DNA of 64,000 nucleotides, from the NCBI GenBank assembly GCA_001510575.1, contig LNGK01000008.1, positions 1,376,340-1,440,339 on the forward strand. Reading direction: 5' to 3'. Numbering within the stretch: the first letter of the stretch is position 1; the number at the start of each line of letters is the position of its first letter. The position numbers and the translations under genes are program-made. The notes under the pieces are model-generated. The model was not told where the DNA came from. It saw only the letters and a list, made by a program, of their open reading frames with translations, and ran no database searches. The DNA is from Knoxdaviesia capensis. Its lineage: Eukaryota > Ascomycota > Sordariomycetes > Microascales > Gondwanamycetaceae. Below are positions 11,285 to 22,236 of this stretch, in pieces.

Positions 11285-13324
11285 GTGTATCGTGAACCAG
11301 ACCAGAAGCGCGGCGGCGTAACTCTCAAGCAGGTCTTCCCTCGGGTTGATACAAAACCAAGGAGCCCAGGAGAGCCTGCTGCTGATATCATTGCTATTCA
11401 TGGACTGGACACCAAGTCCCCCGATCCTTTGATTTATGAACCGGGCTCGCAAACCGTTAACTGGCTATCTGACGACCACATGCTTCCTGCAAACGTTGGT
11501 AACGCCCGGATCTTTCCTTGCGATTGGCCCGGAAAGCTATTTGAACCATCGGATCTGGCTCAGAAAAGTCTTGATGGAAATGGGAAACTGCTGCTAGACG
11601 GAATTAATGGCCGGTCGCGTCCTGTCTCTATTTCCGAAGAGGAGATGGAAATAATCCCGACAAGTATCGCTTTTACTACATCGTGCTTCGGCGGTATTCA
11701 ACTGGTGAAGGCTCTTGAAATGGATCACCTGGAGACTATTCGTAACGCCACCCACACCATTATCTTTCTTCCGACTCCGCTTGGAGGCACATCCTTTCAA
11801 GATGTGGCCCTGTTTGCTGAGACGGGCTCAACCTTGTAGGCGTTCATATCTCGTCAAAAGCTTAGTCCCTGACTTCGGATAGCAAAACAGCCATCGGTTG
11901 ATTTGAAAACCTAAAAAGGGAGTTCATTCGACTCCAATACAAACACGGTTTAAAATCATCTCCATCTACGAAATGGGCTGAACAAAACTAGCTAGTAGGT
12001 GTCTCCCTCCCTGGGGTAGTTCTTTGAGCAAAAGGGGGTAAGTTCTTCTGTATCTTGGTGCTTTTCTCTTCTGTAAGATGGCTTACACGGTACTCGATAA
12101 TGCGTCGATAGGAGATAATCTAATATATACTACACAATTACCGACTTATATATATGATATATATAGTTTGTCGACGAAGAGTCCGGGACCCTGATAACTG
12201 CCGATCTATATTGCCCCCCGATCGGCCTCATATCTCGATGAATGAATATGTTGATGCAAATGATTCGGACTACCTATCTGTCCTTGCAAAAGTTAGGGAA
12301 AATTTGGAGACTACACGGAACCGAGGATCAGACACATATATTTATCATAGGTATGTGCAATAATAAGGATCGGCTGCAGATCGTACGACTCTCTGGTGAA
12401 CAACTTCCAATGGAAAATTGCTATATCAATCTAAGCCTGGTGGAAACTGTATACTCGAAGGATCTTCATAGAAGCGGCGAAAGCGGCGCCCGATCTGATA
12501 TCAAGCCATCGCCTTTTCCAAACAAGGCCTGCCTCAACCTCACTTCACCTGAAGATCTCGTTACTTTTATATCTTGCTCTCTCTGGTCTAATCTTTGAGA
12601 CCGCCGAATTTCACCGGCTACACCTATCGTTACCAATTAAGTCGAACGATCTTATCCAGTTTCAACCTCTATCTAACAAGCCTCTGATATCTCAGCCCTT
12701 GCTGAATACAGACCTCTCTCTTCTATCATCTCTACGAACCTCAAACGCATCATCAAGTATCAAAACCCGGGTCTATCATTTCTTACAGTTAATCTACCAG
12801 TAGTACTTTGCCGCCTTACAATTCACTTGGTGCTTTAAACAACAGCAGGATCTTGAATACTTAGATCGAAGCCAGAAGTATCCAAAGATAATCACAAACA
12901 GTCCAATTCAGTTCCTACAAGAGAATAAGTGTTCGATATACAGTATAGCATTGTATGGCGCTTTGTTGCTGGCTTACTGAGTTCCGTGGATCCTAAAGGC
13001 CAACATATCAACATCTTCTCACAAGAAGTTCAAAACGAACCTACGGATTTACTAGGACCTACGCATAACCGGCTTATAAAGTTTTGCCGGAATGAAGTCG
13101 CTCGTCCAGACACCGGAGTCGATATCAGTACGAAGGATGATGATACCTTGGATCTGTTTACGGAGCTTCGCCTCTCCCTGGAGGATCAACTGCTTCGATT
13201 TACTAGGTGTGAATCTGGTTATCTACAAGTCAGTTCCCTAAAGAGGTCGTCCATGGTTCGCGGTAAGAGAAACAGCGTTATGTCAACCATTCTAAGCCAG
13301 AAATCAGCTAAAACTTTGCTGTAG
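11285..13324 (+). pseudogene. Decayed NLR-type gene (hydrolase-like N-domain, NACHT missing)
   Basis: Several frames in order resemble one fungal NOD-like receptor. At 11285-11839 is a SERAC1/PGAP1-like alpha/beta-hydrolase domain (DIIAIHGLDT, NWLSDDHMLP, ARIFPCDWP, a nucleophile-elbow-like TTSCFGG, and TPLGGTSFQD), ended by a stop. At about 12210-12320 is the spacer DRPHISMNEYVDANDSDYL, and at about 12355-12440 the pre-NACHT stretch RLSGEQLPMENCYINLSLV. At about 12590-12800 comes the post-NACHT helical region (KPLISQPLLNTDLS, then YHFLQL) broken by a stop, and at 12929-13324 its continuation (YSIVWRFVAGLL, EPTDLLGPTHNRL). The frames do not join without frameshifts. The distance from the pre-NACHT to the post-NACHT part is only about 150 codons and contains no P-loop, so the NACHT ATPase core itself has been lost. 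The repeat-sensor C-terminus is also absent. Family NLRs act in self/non-self recognition; this copy cannot. The assignment is by remembered motif order. Confidence 0.8.
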
Positions 13325-13465
13325 CGGCCGTTCCTTGTACAGCCAATTAAAGTGCCGTGATTAATGATCCACAATGTTATCCAGACCAACGGAGATGCTG
13401 AAATCTGAACTCCGATGTCATTCTGTCTCCCTTTATCGTTCGTTCGTCGGACTGGGTTGCCGATA

Positions 13466-14518
13466 ATGTCAACGGAAACCCCATTGTCCTCGTCTATTTT
13501 GTTCCAGACCGCCGATAAATCTGTTATCTGCGTTGATATTCCGCGGTCGATAGAAGAGTGCCAAGTTCTCCCGAACCGCCCGTCTTCCCGCCGTATCTTG
13601 TCATGTTCGCCTCTTCAATCGCCGTATGAGACGCCGGAACATCGCGACGCGGAGTCTCCCATCTCCAGCAATGCTGCTGCAATTTCAGAGCTGATGGTCC
13701 GAGCCGCCGCTGAAAGTGCCTTGCAGACACTTAATTCACAATATCACGGGCAGTTTTGCTTGCCCCGGTGGTCCACGGACGAAGCCACAGCTGAGAACAC
13801 GAAGGCGGACGAAAAGGGCACATACATACCCGACGGTAGCGAATATGTCGTGGGGAGCATAGAGGCAACCGTGGATATATTCCTCACCTGTGCGGCGTTG
13901 AACCCTCAGACTCGTATAAAATTTGATGTCATCGTCATCGACCCGCCGTGGCCAAACCGGTCGGCCCGGCGCAAGGGCCGGCTAAGCGGCGGATACCGCA
14001 CGCTCAACTCAGTGGACGACACTCGCCAACTCCTCACAACCATCCCGGTATCCACATGTCTTGCCGACGGGGGTCTAGTGGCTGTCTGGGTGACCAATAA
14101 GCATAGCCTTGTGGAAATGCTGTCCGGCTCTTCGCCGGAGAGCGTGTTCAAGTCGTGGGGAGTCGAGTGTGTTGCCGAGTGGACATGGGTCAAAGTGACC
14201 ACCCAGGGCCACCCAATCTTCAGCTTAGAGTCAACCTGGCGGAAACCGTGGGAACGGCTGCTGATTGCCCGCAGGTTAAATCATTCCCCCGAGTCGCCTG
14301 TCTCCCTGCACAATGGGCGGGTTATTGTTGCCGTACCAGACATGCACTCCCGGAAGCCAAATCTGCGTCCACTTTTTCAGGATATTCTCGGCCGTGAGTT
14401 TACTGGACTGGAGGTATTTGCGAGGAACCTGACGGCCGGATGGTGGAGCTGGGGAGACGAAGTTCTCAAGTTCCAGCAGCAAAGATACTGGAAAGATAGT
14501 TTAGACAGTTCTCGGTGA
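13466..14518 (+). CDS. MT-A70 family N6-adenine methyltransferase, METTL4-like
   Basis: Single exon. I take the ATG at 13466 (MSTETPLSSSILFQ, 350 aa); an in-frame ATG at 13415 would add 17 residues. The catalytic DPPW motif is present as VIVIDPPWPNRS around residue 157, followed by a basic RRKGR loop as in METTL4-type enzymes. The downstream segments VAVWVTNKHSL, ECVAEWTWVKVT and ESTWRKPWERLLIARR, and the C-terminal PDMHSRKP-x(4)-LFQDIL-x(7)-LEVFARNL-x(4)-WSWGDE, follow the MT-A70 order. Family members use S-adenosylmethionine to methylate adenine N6 in DNA or RNA. METTL4 relatives act on U2 snRNA or on DNA, and the substrate here cannot be told. It lies directly behind the NLR fossil and converges on uL23m with 271 bp between. 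METTL3/Ime4 is less likely because no CCCH zinc fingers are present. Confidence 0.88.
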   Translation: MSTETPLSSSILFQTADKSVICVDIPRSIEECQVLPNRPSSRRILSCSPLQSPYETPEHRDAESPISSNAAAISELMVRAAAESALQTLNSQYHGQFCLPRWSTDEATAENTKADEKGTYIPDGSEYVVGSIEATVDIFLTCAALNPQTRIKFDVIVIDPPWPNRSARRKGRLSGGYRTLNSVDDTRQLLTTIPVSTCLADGGLVAVWVTNKHSLVEMLSGSSPESVFKSWGVECVAEWTWVKVTTQGHPIFSLESTWRKPWERLLIARRLNHSPESPVSLHNGRVIVAVPDMHSRKPNLRPLFQDILGREFTGLEVFARNLTAGWWSWGDEVLKFQQQRYWKDSLDSSR

Positions 14519-14789
14519 ATTTGAAACATTCGTTAAAAACAAGAGTTGTCGTTCTTAAACTCTATACAAAGCTATACCGGCGCCCAGAACCCGCCCGACT
14601 AGAAGACAAAGATAATGTGTACAAAATGAAATCCCGCAGATGCAGTAGTTGAGTGTTATACAGCGAAGCCGGATCGTCTCCTGAAGACACCATGGCTTCT
14701 AGAGACGTGAACCCGGGCTCGATTTTGAAGGAAAAAAAATGGAAGCCTTTCCAGTCCGGAAAACCTTCTCCATCCAGAACAAACGCTCA

Positions 14790-15558
14790 TCACACCTTGA
14801 GGTTGTTCAGAACCTCCGTCACCTCGTCCACAGCCTGCGGCTTCTTAGTCGCGACCTTCGACGCCCATTTGGGATCCAACACGCGCGAGTTATCCCAGGT
14901 CTGGTTTCCACGCAGCAGCGCGTCGGCGTCCTTGGCCAGCCGCTTCAAGCCCTCGAGGGGGACGGCCTCGGTGGGGGCGACAACGCCGCCATTCTTGCGC
15001 GCGGCGGCGCGCATCCGCTGCGCGTCCTCCTGGTGGTCGTTGCGGGCGGCGAACAGCTCCTTGCTCCACGGCTCGAGGCTGTCGGGCACCGCCGGCCACA
15101 CGAACGGCTCGCACAGCTCGACCGTCATGTACTTCTCAAACTGCGGCCGCACCATGCGGTTGAGCCGCATCTCGCGCGGCACCGCCCGCACCGTCGACCG
15201 CACCCCCTTCACCTCCACGTTGTACAGGTTGAACAGGTAGTCGCGGATGTCGAACTTGTTGAAGCGCAGCGGCACCTTGAACGTCGCCCACTCCGCCGGT
15301 TGGTTTTCTTTGCGCACCATCGTGATGACATGGTTCGGCCTGTGTCAGTTCAAAGCAATGAGCGTCCATGGTTAGCAGCTATAACACTTGAGCAGTTCTT
15401 TTCGTGGCTTCGTCGCTGGTGAGAACTCGTTTGTCACGTGTAGTCCGAATCGACGGTCGCGGCCAAAAAAAAGAAGGAAAAAAAGGAGATGCCTACAGAA
15501 ACAGTTTCTTCAAGCCAAGCTTGAACTTTGGCAATTGCCTTACCACTGACTCGGCCAT
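14790..15558 (-). CDS. MRP20: Mitochondrial large-subunit ribosomal protein uL23m
   Basis: The protein is a structural component of the mitochondrial ribosome large subunit near the polypeptide exit tunnel. Two exons, 15558-15497 and 15339-14790, give 203 aa. The 157-nt intron has a GTAGGC donor and an ACACAG acceptor and joins LKKLFL to PNHVITMVR in phase, which restores the family's N-terminal pattern as I remember it. Recognisable parts are the N-terminus MAESVVRQLPKFKLG, the core TFKVPLRFNKFDIRDYL followed by NLYNVEVKGVRS, and a charged C-terminal extension typical of fungal mitochondrial L23. The short first exon (62 nt) is easily missed. The gene converges on the MT-A70 gene. Confidence 0.9.
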
Positions 15559-17394
15559 TGTGAAAAGATATTGAGAGAGAAAACGGGGTGACAGTCTGTT
15601 TCTCTTGGGGGGTCGATTGGATGGTGAAGATCGGGATCTCTCTTTTTGCTGGTGAAAGCTTCTTCCAGGCAAATCTGATGTTGCGCTCGAAATTTGTCGT
15701 GACTGAGATAGAGATTTTTGCCTGAGGCAAGAATCCATATTGGTGGACGGCTGGTGCCAGCTGGCCGAGCTGCACAGTAGCATAGGGTATAACCCTACCA
15801 TACCCTAGTGTCACAGCAAACTTATAACGCCACTGAGGTGGCATCTACAGATGCATGTCTTCCGTTGATGAAGTCGAGTTCTCAATCTATGGTTTTTAGT
15901 ACTCTTCGTTCAATCGAATATTTGCATATCACCTCAAAGAATAGATGTGCTGAGGTGCAGCGATGCGGGCGTGGCAGACAACCTAACTGCGCTTTATCAC
16001 GCACCTCTATCTTCTCTCCTCTGCACAAGCGCCTCCCATTGGTTTCTTTCCCTTGGACTACCAAATACATTCCAGAGATACGTTGGTTTTACCCCCATAG
16101 ATATCCCAGAATATCATAGCTCACGGGGACAGTGTCTCTAGGATTTTAGTGTACCGTGCTACACCCTCTGAGCTAGATCTTATTTAGGAAGAACTTCCGC
16201 AAGCCACACACGTACGTCAAGACATGAAGAGGGGTAGGTTGTGCGATGCCTCCCCTCAAGCAACCGGTCAATAGAGAAGAGCGAATAGCAGAGCGAAGTG
16301 GTACACCTCCAATTCTGGCAACCTCGTCCCTCCCACATTCCACTTCATAGCTTCGACTCCCCTCCTTTGTTCAAAACATGCAGCAGTGCCATGTACTGTA
16401 CAAGCCCGTATATAATGATGCTGTATACGCACACTGCCCACCATGTACAAAACTCAATCAATTCGACGCATCCCTGCAAATTACACACACACCCTCACCG
16501 GCGGATACAATCTGCCCGTTATCACCAGCGTATTTTCGATACCACTCCCAGGAACAACCAGAACCAGCGGCCAGCTGCCCAGATTTCCCAAAAAGTGGAG
16601 ATGGATTCCCGGTCGTCGTAGTTGTGAGCACAAGTAGTCGTCGTAGCTTGAAAAGTTCAAAAGCCCTGTCCATCCGCATCTGGAACGTAAGTTTGCATGT
16701 TCCTGTACAGGCAGACAAGACAGGCTTCCCCGCGTTCTGTCTTGCTTCTGCTCTCGGGGCTGATCCGTCGCAAAAAGTCCAGTGTTGCGGCTTAGTGGGG
16801 CCGTGGCCCCACGGGAGTCACTAAAAAAGTCAAAGATCCACCACGGACTTTTCTTTTTTCTGGGGTAAATGGGACCTATTCTCGTGTAGGTTTGCTGGGG
16901 GAAATGCTCCACGGGTCCTTCGTCCGTCTGGGGAAGTGGTCAAATGACAGCCTGTCTTACACCTTGAAAACGGCGTCGGGAATTTACTGATAATAATTGA
17001 GACACAGCCACAAGAAAATCACACCATTTTGCAAGATATAAAAAACATTAAATTTCATTCATCATTTCAGTTGATAGTAGCTACATGGTTAGATAGTTGG
17101 GTTGAGGTGAGATAAGACCGTTGAGACCTTTCCCGGGCGGTTTCGAAATGGAATTCGATATCCCCGAGTATGAGAGAGAAGAAAAGGGAAGAAGACAAAG
17201 TTTCAATATCAAAGAGCATTCGCAACGAGTTCACACAGAAAAACAACAGACATAATAAAACAATACAAATCGCATGTAGCCCCAACAGTACGATAAAAGG
17301 TCGTCAATGGCCGCCTGTCCCGATGGGCTCCCATGAACTTTGCATGGCATCATAAATGGGACAGGTCAAAAAATTGGAGTGTTCAGCTCGACTT
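15559..17394. other. Intergenic region, no gene seen
   Basis: The left part is the uL23m leader. It contains TAGGGTATAACCCTA at 15784-15798, a telomere-repeat-like motif about 230 bp upstream of the start codon. The remainder has only short unsupported open frames on both strands and no recognised RNA gene. The right end should be the 3' UTR of the DJ-1-like gene. Confidence 0.5.
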
Positions 17395-18478
17395 TTAAAC
17401 ATCCAGACCATCGACGACGATTCCCTTCTGCCAGGTCCAGCCCAGACGACGGGAAACCTCCTCAGCAGATTCCTCAGAGACGAGAGCGCTGACGAGATAC
17501 AGAGCTGCATCCACGCCAGCGCTACTTCCCCCACACGTGATCACCCGAAGTCCACCTAGACGCATCGCGGCGCGGCGGACAATGGATTCACGACGTGTGT
17601 TAGAACCCTTGAAGGACATGCTTCCCTTCCGGGCGTTGGAAGGACGGCGGCCGTCAGACTTGCGACGGACGTACGGGTTTTCATCCTCGTCGCCGATGTC
17701 GAAGCGGAGGTTGTTGACGACGTAGCGGACGTCATCAAGAACATCGGTACGCTCAACTCCGTCTCTAACAGCCGAGTGGCTGCAGAGGTGTTCAAACTTG
17801 GTCATGTCATCGGGGTGGGCAGTGGCAGAAAGGCCGCTGAGCAGACCCTTGCTAGCCAGAATGAGAGCTCCCTGGTTAACAGCAAGCAGGGTACGCTCGC
17901 GGCCGGAGTCGGCCTTCTGAAGATCGGCAAATGCCTGAATGAGACCCATGGGCTCAGCAGAGGTCTTGATGAGCTTGTCAATATCACCACCTCCGGGAAC
18001 AATGACAACATCGTAGTCCTTCAGCTGGGCGATGGCCTCCTTGTAGGAGATCTGGGCTCCGAGCATGGCGCCCTGGCGGGAGAGAACCTTGGCCTCAGGA
18101 CCAGCAAGTGTGCATTCGAAAGCCTGGCTTGCTATATTCGGGAGAAATAGAAAAAAGGGGATCGGGTCAGGATACGGTGAACAAGGAACCAAACGGAGGG
18201 CGGGCTTATATGAGATCTTTCGGTATGTGGCGACGACACTACGGCGACGACAACGATGGATGGAAGGGGGGGGATAACTCGATCGGTCACGAGACAGCAT
18301 ATCAAGGAATATCAATGGACCAAAGGTTAGAATCAAACGCACCATCATCGTTCAGCTCGTGGAGAGAAGCGCCAAAGACGCTGAGAGGACCCGACACATC
18401 CATGAGATCGAAGTCGGGGTGGAGGGCGATGAGCACCTGGATGGGCTCATCGGCGACGGCGGATTCCTTGTGCGACAT
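17395..18478 (-). CDS. DJ-1/PfpI (class I amidotransferase-like) protein lacking the nucleophile Cys
   Basis: Two exons, 18478-18343 and 18131-17395, give 290 aa. The 211-nt intron (GTGCGT donor, TATAG acceptor) joins ELNDD to ASQAFECTLAGPE in phase. The fold is shown by the N-terminal strand IQVLIALHPDFDLMDVSGPL, the YDVVIVPGGGDI loop, the elbow segment LLAVNQGALILASKGLLSGL, the TAHPDDM segment and the C-terminal VITCGGSSAGVDAALYLV. In active DJ-1/PfpI and ThiJ-like proteins the elbow normally carries Cys in a VCTGA-like motif. Here that position is Asn131 (AVNQGA), so the usual nucleophile is missing. A basic insert of about 45 residues (PSNARKGSMSFKGSNTRRES) precedes the last motif and may be disordered or a phosphosite region. 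The function is unknown; it could be a binding or regulatory protein rather than an enzyme. Confidence 0.82.
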
Positions 18479-21400
18479 GGTGAAGGATTGTGATGATGAA
18501 TGAGGGTATTTTTAAGATAGAGTCAAGATAGAACACAAATTGGAGGCGCAAAGGCTGAAGAGGCAAAGTAAGATGTCAGTATGTGTGTGAAGTATGGGAG
18601 AGGGTGGAAGATGTCCCCTCTAAAGTGGTTATATGGGATATGTGGTGAGAAGTGGGATGAAAGGAGAATGATGGAAGAAAAGGAAGAACAAGAGAGGGGA
18701 CAAGAGAGAAGGGAATGAAGGCATGCCACTATCCTATATATATGGTACCATATACGGAGAACAAGAGCCATACAGGAAACAGGAAGGAAACACACGCGGG
18801 TGGGAGAGATTTGGAGAAGGAAGGAGGTGAAGCTACACCACCTCATGGAAGTGTAATGTGTTAATCAGTGTCAATCTCACCAGAGCTATAATTGGCACGG
18901 TGTTTAGCTCCAGCTATGGGGGTACAGGCCATGAGGGCAGACGATGAAGTCCCGGTACCGATGATGCCACATCGGGAGAGTCGGGGCGGCCAGTATCGTA
19001 TACCTACGGCGAAGTACCCCAGTAGCAAGAGGGCCAATATGGGGGCACGAGTACATGCATGCCACTTGCATGTTCCTTCCCCCGCGTTTTTCTCAATCGA
19101 ACCGTTTTGTGTGGACTATCGGCACATGCCTATACCTGCGACGGAAAGTGAGCCACACGACCCAAGAACAAGAAAAGCGGGCCCGCCCATAAGTGGCCTG
19201 GCCAGCGCCGGACATATTTGGAGAAGCCGGGCTAGGCCAGACACCTCCATACCACGGAAAAGCGCGAGCTTTTGGAGCTGTTTGCTGAGCAGAGTCGAGA
19301 GAGGGGAAAGCTTGAATTGGCTTCAATCGGAGTGAGGGGTGGAAGGAGCAGTGTTTGCGCCTTCTTCGGATTATTTCCTTCGGGTTCACGTGCACGCTTC
19401 AGAATCCCGATTGAGACAGTCGTCAATAAGCTCTTCCCTTCCTTCCCGGAAAATTGAATTGAATGACTCGGTGACTCCATAGACATACGGGAAGGAGACA
19501 GAAAATCGTGGCGTCGGACGGTCCCAGTGATTCTGATAGTATGACCTTCGGGCGGATGCGTGACCTCGTGAGCATGACTTCAGCCAATTATCAGGCTACC
19601 CCAAGGGGCTGGGGTCAGGGCTAAAAAGTGTAGGGGACAGAGCCAGGTTGGCTGCACTCAGAACTTGTCGGACTTTTACCAAACGAGCAACTCAACGCGT
19701 TTCCTTGCTTATGGGCACATGACTCTCTTTGTCACCAGCTCAATTCAATTTCCTAAATTCCACCGACGACGTCTTCCCCCCACGATGAGCTTGCTTCGTC
19801 TAATCCTGGCATTGTTGGGTGGTGTTCAGCTTCCAGAGCTCGTTAAGCGAAAGGAACAAAAGACAAACGGCTTCACGCAAAGTTTCCTCGTCTGATGCCG
19901 TGTGGAAGAACCAAGAGCCAGCCATGGGACCATGCCCAACTGACGTCACTCTGGTCTGCAAAAATCAGCCAAGAAAACTGGCCATGGAAGGCAGGGCTGT
20001 CAGACAATGAATTGCAGGGTCGCACCTACAGAATAAAATGATACGAAAAACAGCATGTATTGCCAGGAAATCGAAATAATCACGGAGATTGACCCGGTCC
20101 CTGGTTTTATCTCTTTTTTGTTGTGGCATCCAGACTTGGGCCGGACAGCCTGACTCTCACACCACTTCCGGGAGACAATATGCCGACCTAGATAGCATTG
20201 AATGACGTCTGTTTCGGTGGAGAAAAATATAACCTTGGGCCGCTCGAGCCTAGCCTATTCGAGGCTTTCTGGTCTGATTTAGTGCAACAAGCGCCTGTGG
20301 CTCCACTTCAGTGGGGTATGGAAGAGAAATCGCATGTAAGTGGAACTGAGATCACCATCAACAATCCACCACTTTGTGGCGTGAAGATAGGAGGCTCTTC
20401 AGGAGGAGGACAAGACGAACTTCAAGCTTCAATGCTTCTGTGCGAGTGGTGCACCTGTTCTGAGGACTCGTGGGATACCATCCGCCGCAAGCGCGCGCGT
20501 GCCCCAAGCCTAGAAAGACGGAATTCACCGCTCTCCTTGGAAATGAACCCACCAAGCTCTCCCCATGGCGAAGGGAATTGGCTAACGGGCCGACGGGTCT
20601 AGAAACATCATCGGGTCCGGTGAAACCGATCGTGGCCGTCCTATACGGGCAAGGGAAAAAAATGTTGAGCCGATCCAGATGGTATGGACATAACCCCAAC
20701 CCTAACTATACGCCAGAATCTATGGAGCATGACAACGAAGCCACGAGAATCGAATTGATCAAGATCTAGTTCATCCTCATCCACATGGGGATGTCATTCT
20801 TATACAGTTACGCGCTATATAGACGGGCAAATGGCGGCCCGGGGCTGGCTTGACCATTCTGGGGTTATCGGAGACATCGATGGCGAACATAGTTCGACTG
20901 GTCTGGCAGAGGAAACAAACACTCACCACATCGACACCACCCACAACAACAACATTCCAACAACATCACCACGCGACAACACCCACGCGCATTCACAACA
21001 CCACGCGTCCTGCTGCTTGCGTTTATCACATATAAAGGCACTTACCGTACACTTTTCTCAGGGGAGCAGGACGACCACTCCCCGGAAGGCTGGCTTGGCC
21101 TAGTGGTATAACGATGCAGAATGGGTGCGCTGCGACAATAGTTAGCAGTCCTTGTTCGAACTCCCATGAGGCCGATCATCTTTTTTGTCTTTTATTTTTA
21201 TTTTTATTTTTATTTTATTATTATTATTTTAAGCCTTTTGTTTTTCCCTTTCTGCTATTTTCAACAGTGAGAATACGATCTATACAAGCCCTGTGCCTTT
21301 TATTGGCAAACGGAAAACCACGATGATCCTGCTGCCGTGCGCCGAGACCTGGGCCACCCTCAAGACCCTGGTTCGTGGAACCGGCATCGCGGGAATAGTG

Positions 21401-22236
21401 GATTAGCGGACGGAGGACGGGGATGGTTCTCGGTATACTGGGAATACATGACAGCGAGATATACCAACCCCACGAATATACTGTATTCTGGGCGGATGCG
21501 GTTGATCAGTCTGGATGGGGCCGCAACCCTAAGTGAGCCAGCCCTGTTTCGAAACTTGCCCCAACGGCCAACCCGGACACGCTCATCAAACGCCAAACCA
21601 ACCCTTCCAAATCCTGGCGGCGAACTGTGGCATCTGCAGAAAAATGTAAGGCACTCCCTCGTATTTTTATCCAGGCCTGACAAAACACACTGTCGGAACA
21701 CGTCAGCGTGAAGCCGTAGCGAAAAGAACAGCCACCTCAATATAGAACTTCCACCACTGTACTGCACATATTAAACGGCACCGCCCCACGCCTACAAAGG
21801 TTCCCATCACCCAAATACGCCTGTTCCGATAACACCATGTCAATGCACTATCATTGCCAAACGCCTGTGTTAAAATGTGCCAAGCCCGCCCACCAAACAC
21901 CCACGCATCTGCAAAGTCACCACTAACAGATCGCCAATCTGGCTGATAACCAGCCAACCAGCTCTCTTTCCCTTTCGCCCCACTGTCCGTTCCACCTGCC
22001 CAATCTGGCAGGGCTTAAAGGACATCGAGCAAGATCGCAATCTTTCTCGCCTGCTTCCTTCTCTGGATTTCCAGGGAAATCTGTTGAGAAGTTTTGGCCA
22101 GCTTCCTTTCATTCCTCTTTTCTTCTTCTTCTTCTTGAAATTTTTTCTGTAACTCTTTCTTTTTTTTTCTTTTTTTTTTTCCATCACTTTTTTTTCTCCT
22201 TGCAAATATCGCTGTTCTCGAGCGTACCTCGCAGCC
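18479..22236. other. 3.76-kb intergenic region, mostly empty
   Basis: No supported gene is found between the DJ-1-like start and the membrane-protein start. The left 350 bp are purine-rich on the + strand and look like the DJ-1-like leader. Open frames near 18892-19335, 20198-20602 and 20831-21103 lack ATG starts, recognisable domains or convincing codon bias. A tRNA-like A-box/B-box element is at about 21092-21186. AACCCTA heptamers occur at 20698 and 21525. A CT/T-rich leader (21960-22236) precedes the membrane-protein gene. Confidence 0.5.
21092..21186 (+). repeat. tRNA-like Pol III element (degenerate tRNA or SINE head)
   Basis: A perfect A-box-like TGGCCTAGTGG sits at about 21097-21107, followed by a B-box-like TTGTTCGAACTC about 45 bp later and a TTTTTT terminator near 21182. 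The A-box and the sequence ATGGGTGCG recall tRNA-Pro. However, the D-stem, T-stem and acceptor stem do not pair, and the anticodon loop would be ten bases. A T-rich tail with repeated TTTTTA units follows. This is most likely a tRNA pseudogene or a tRNA-derived SINE head rather than a working tRNA. Confidence 0.4.

Noticed and set aside
18892..21103. Several 70-150 codon frames in the 18.5-21.1 kb spacer
   Set aside because: No ATG at the frame starts, no recognised motif, no third-position bias.
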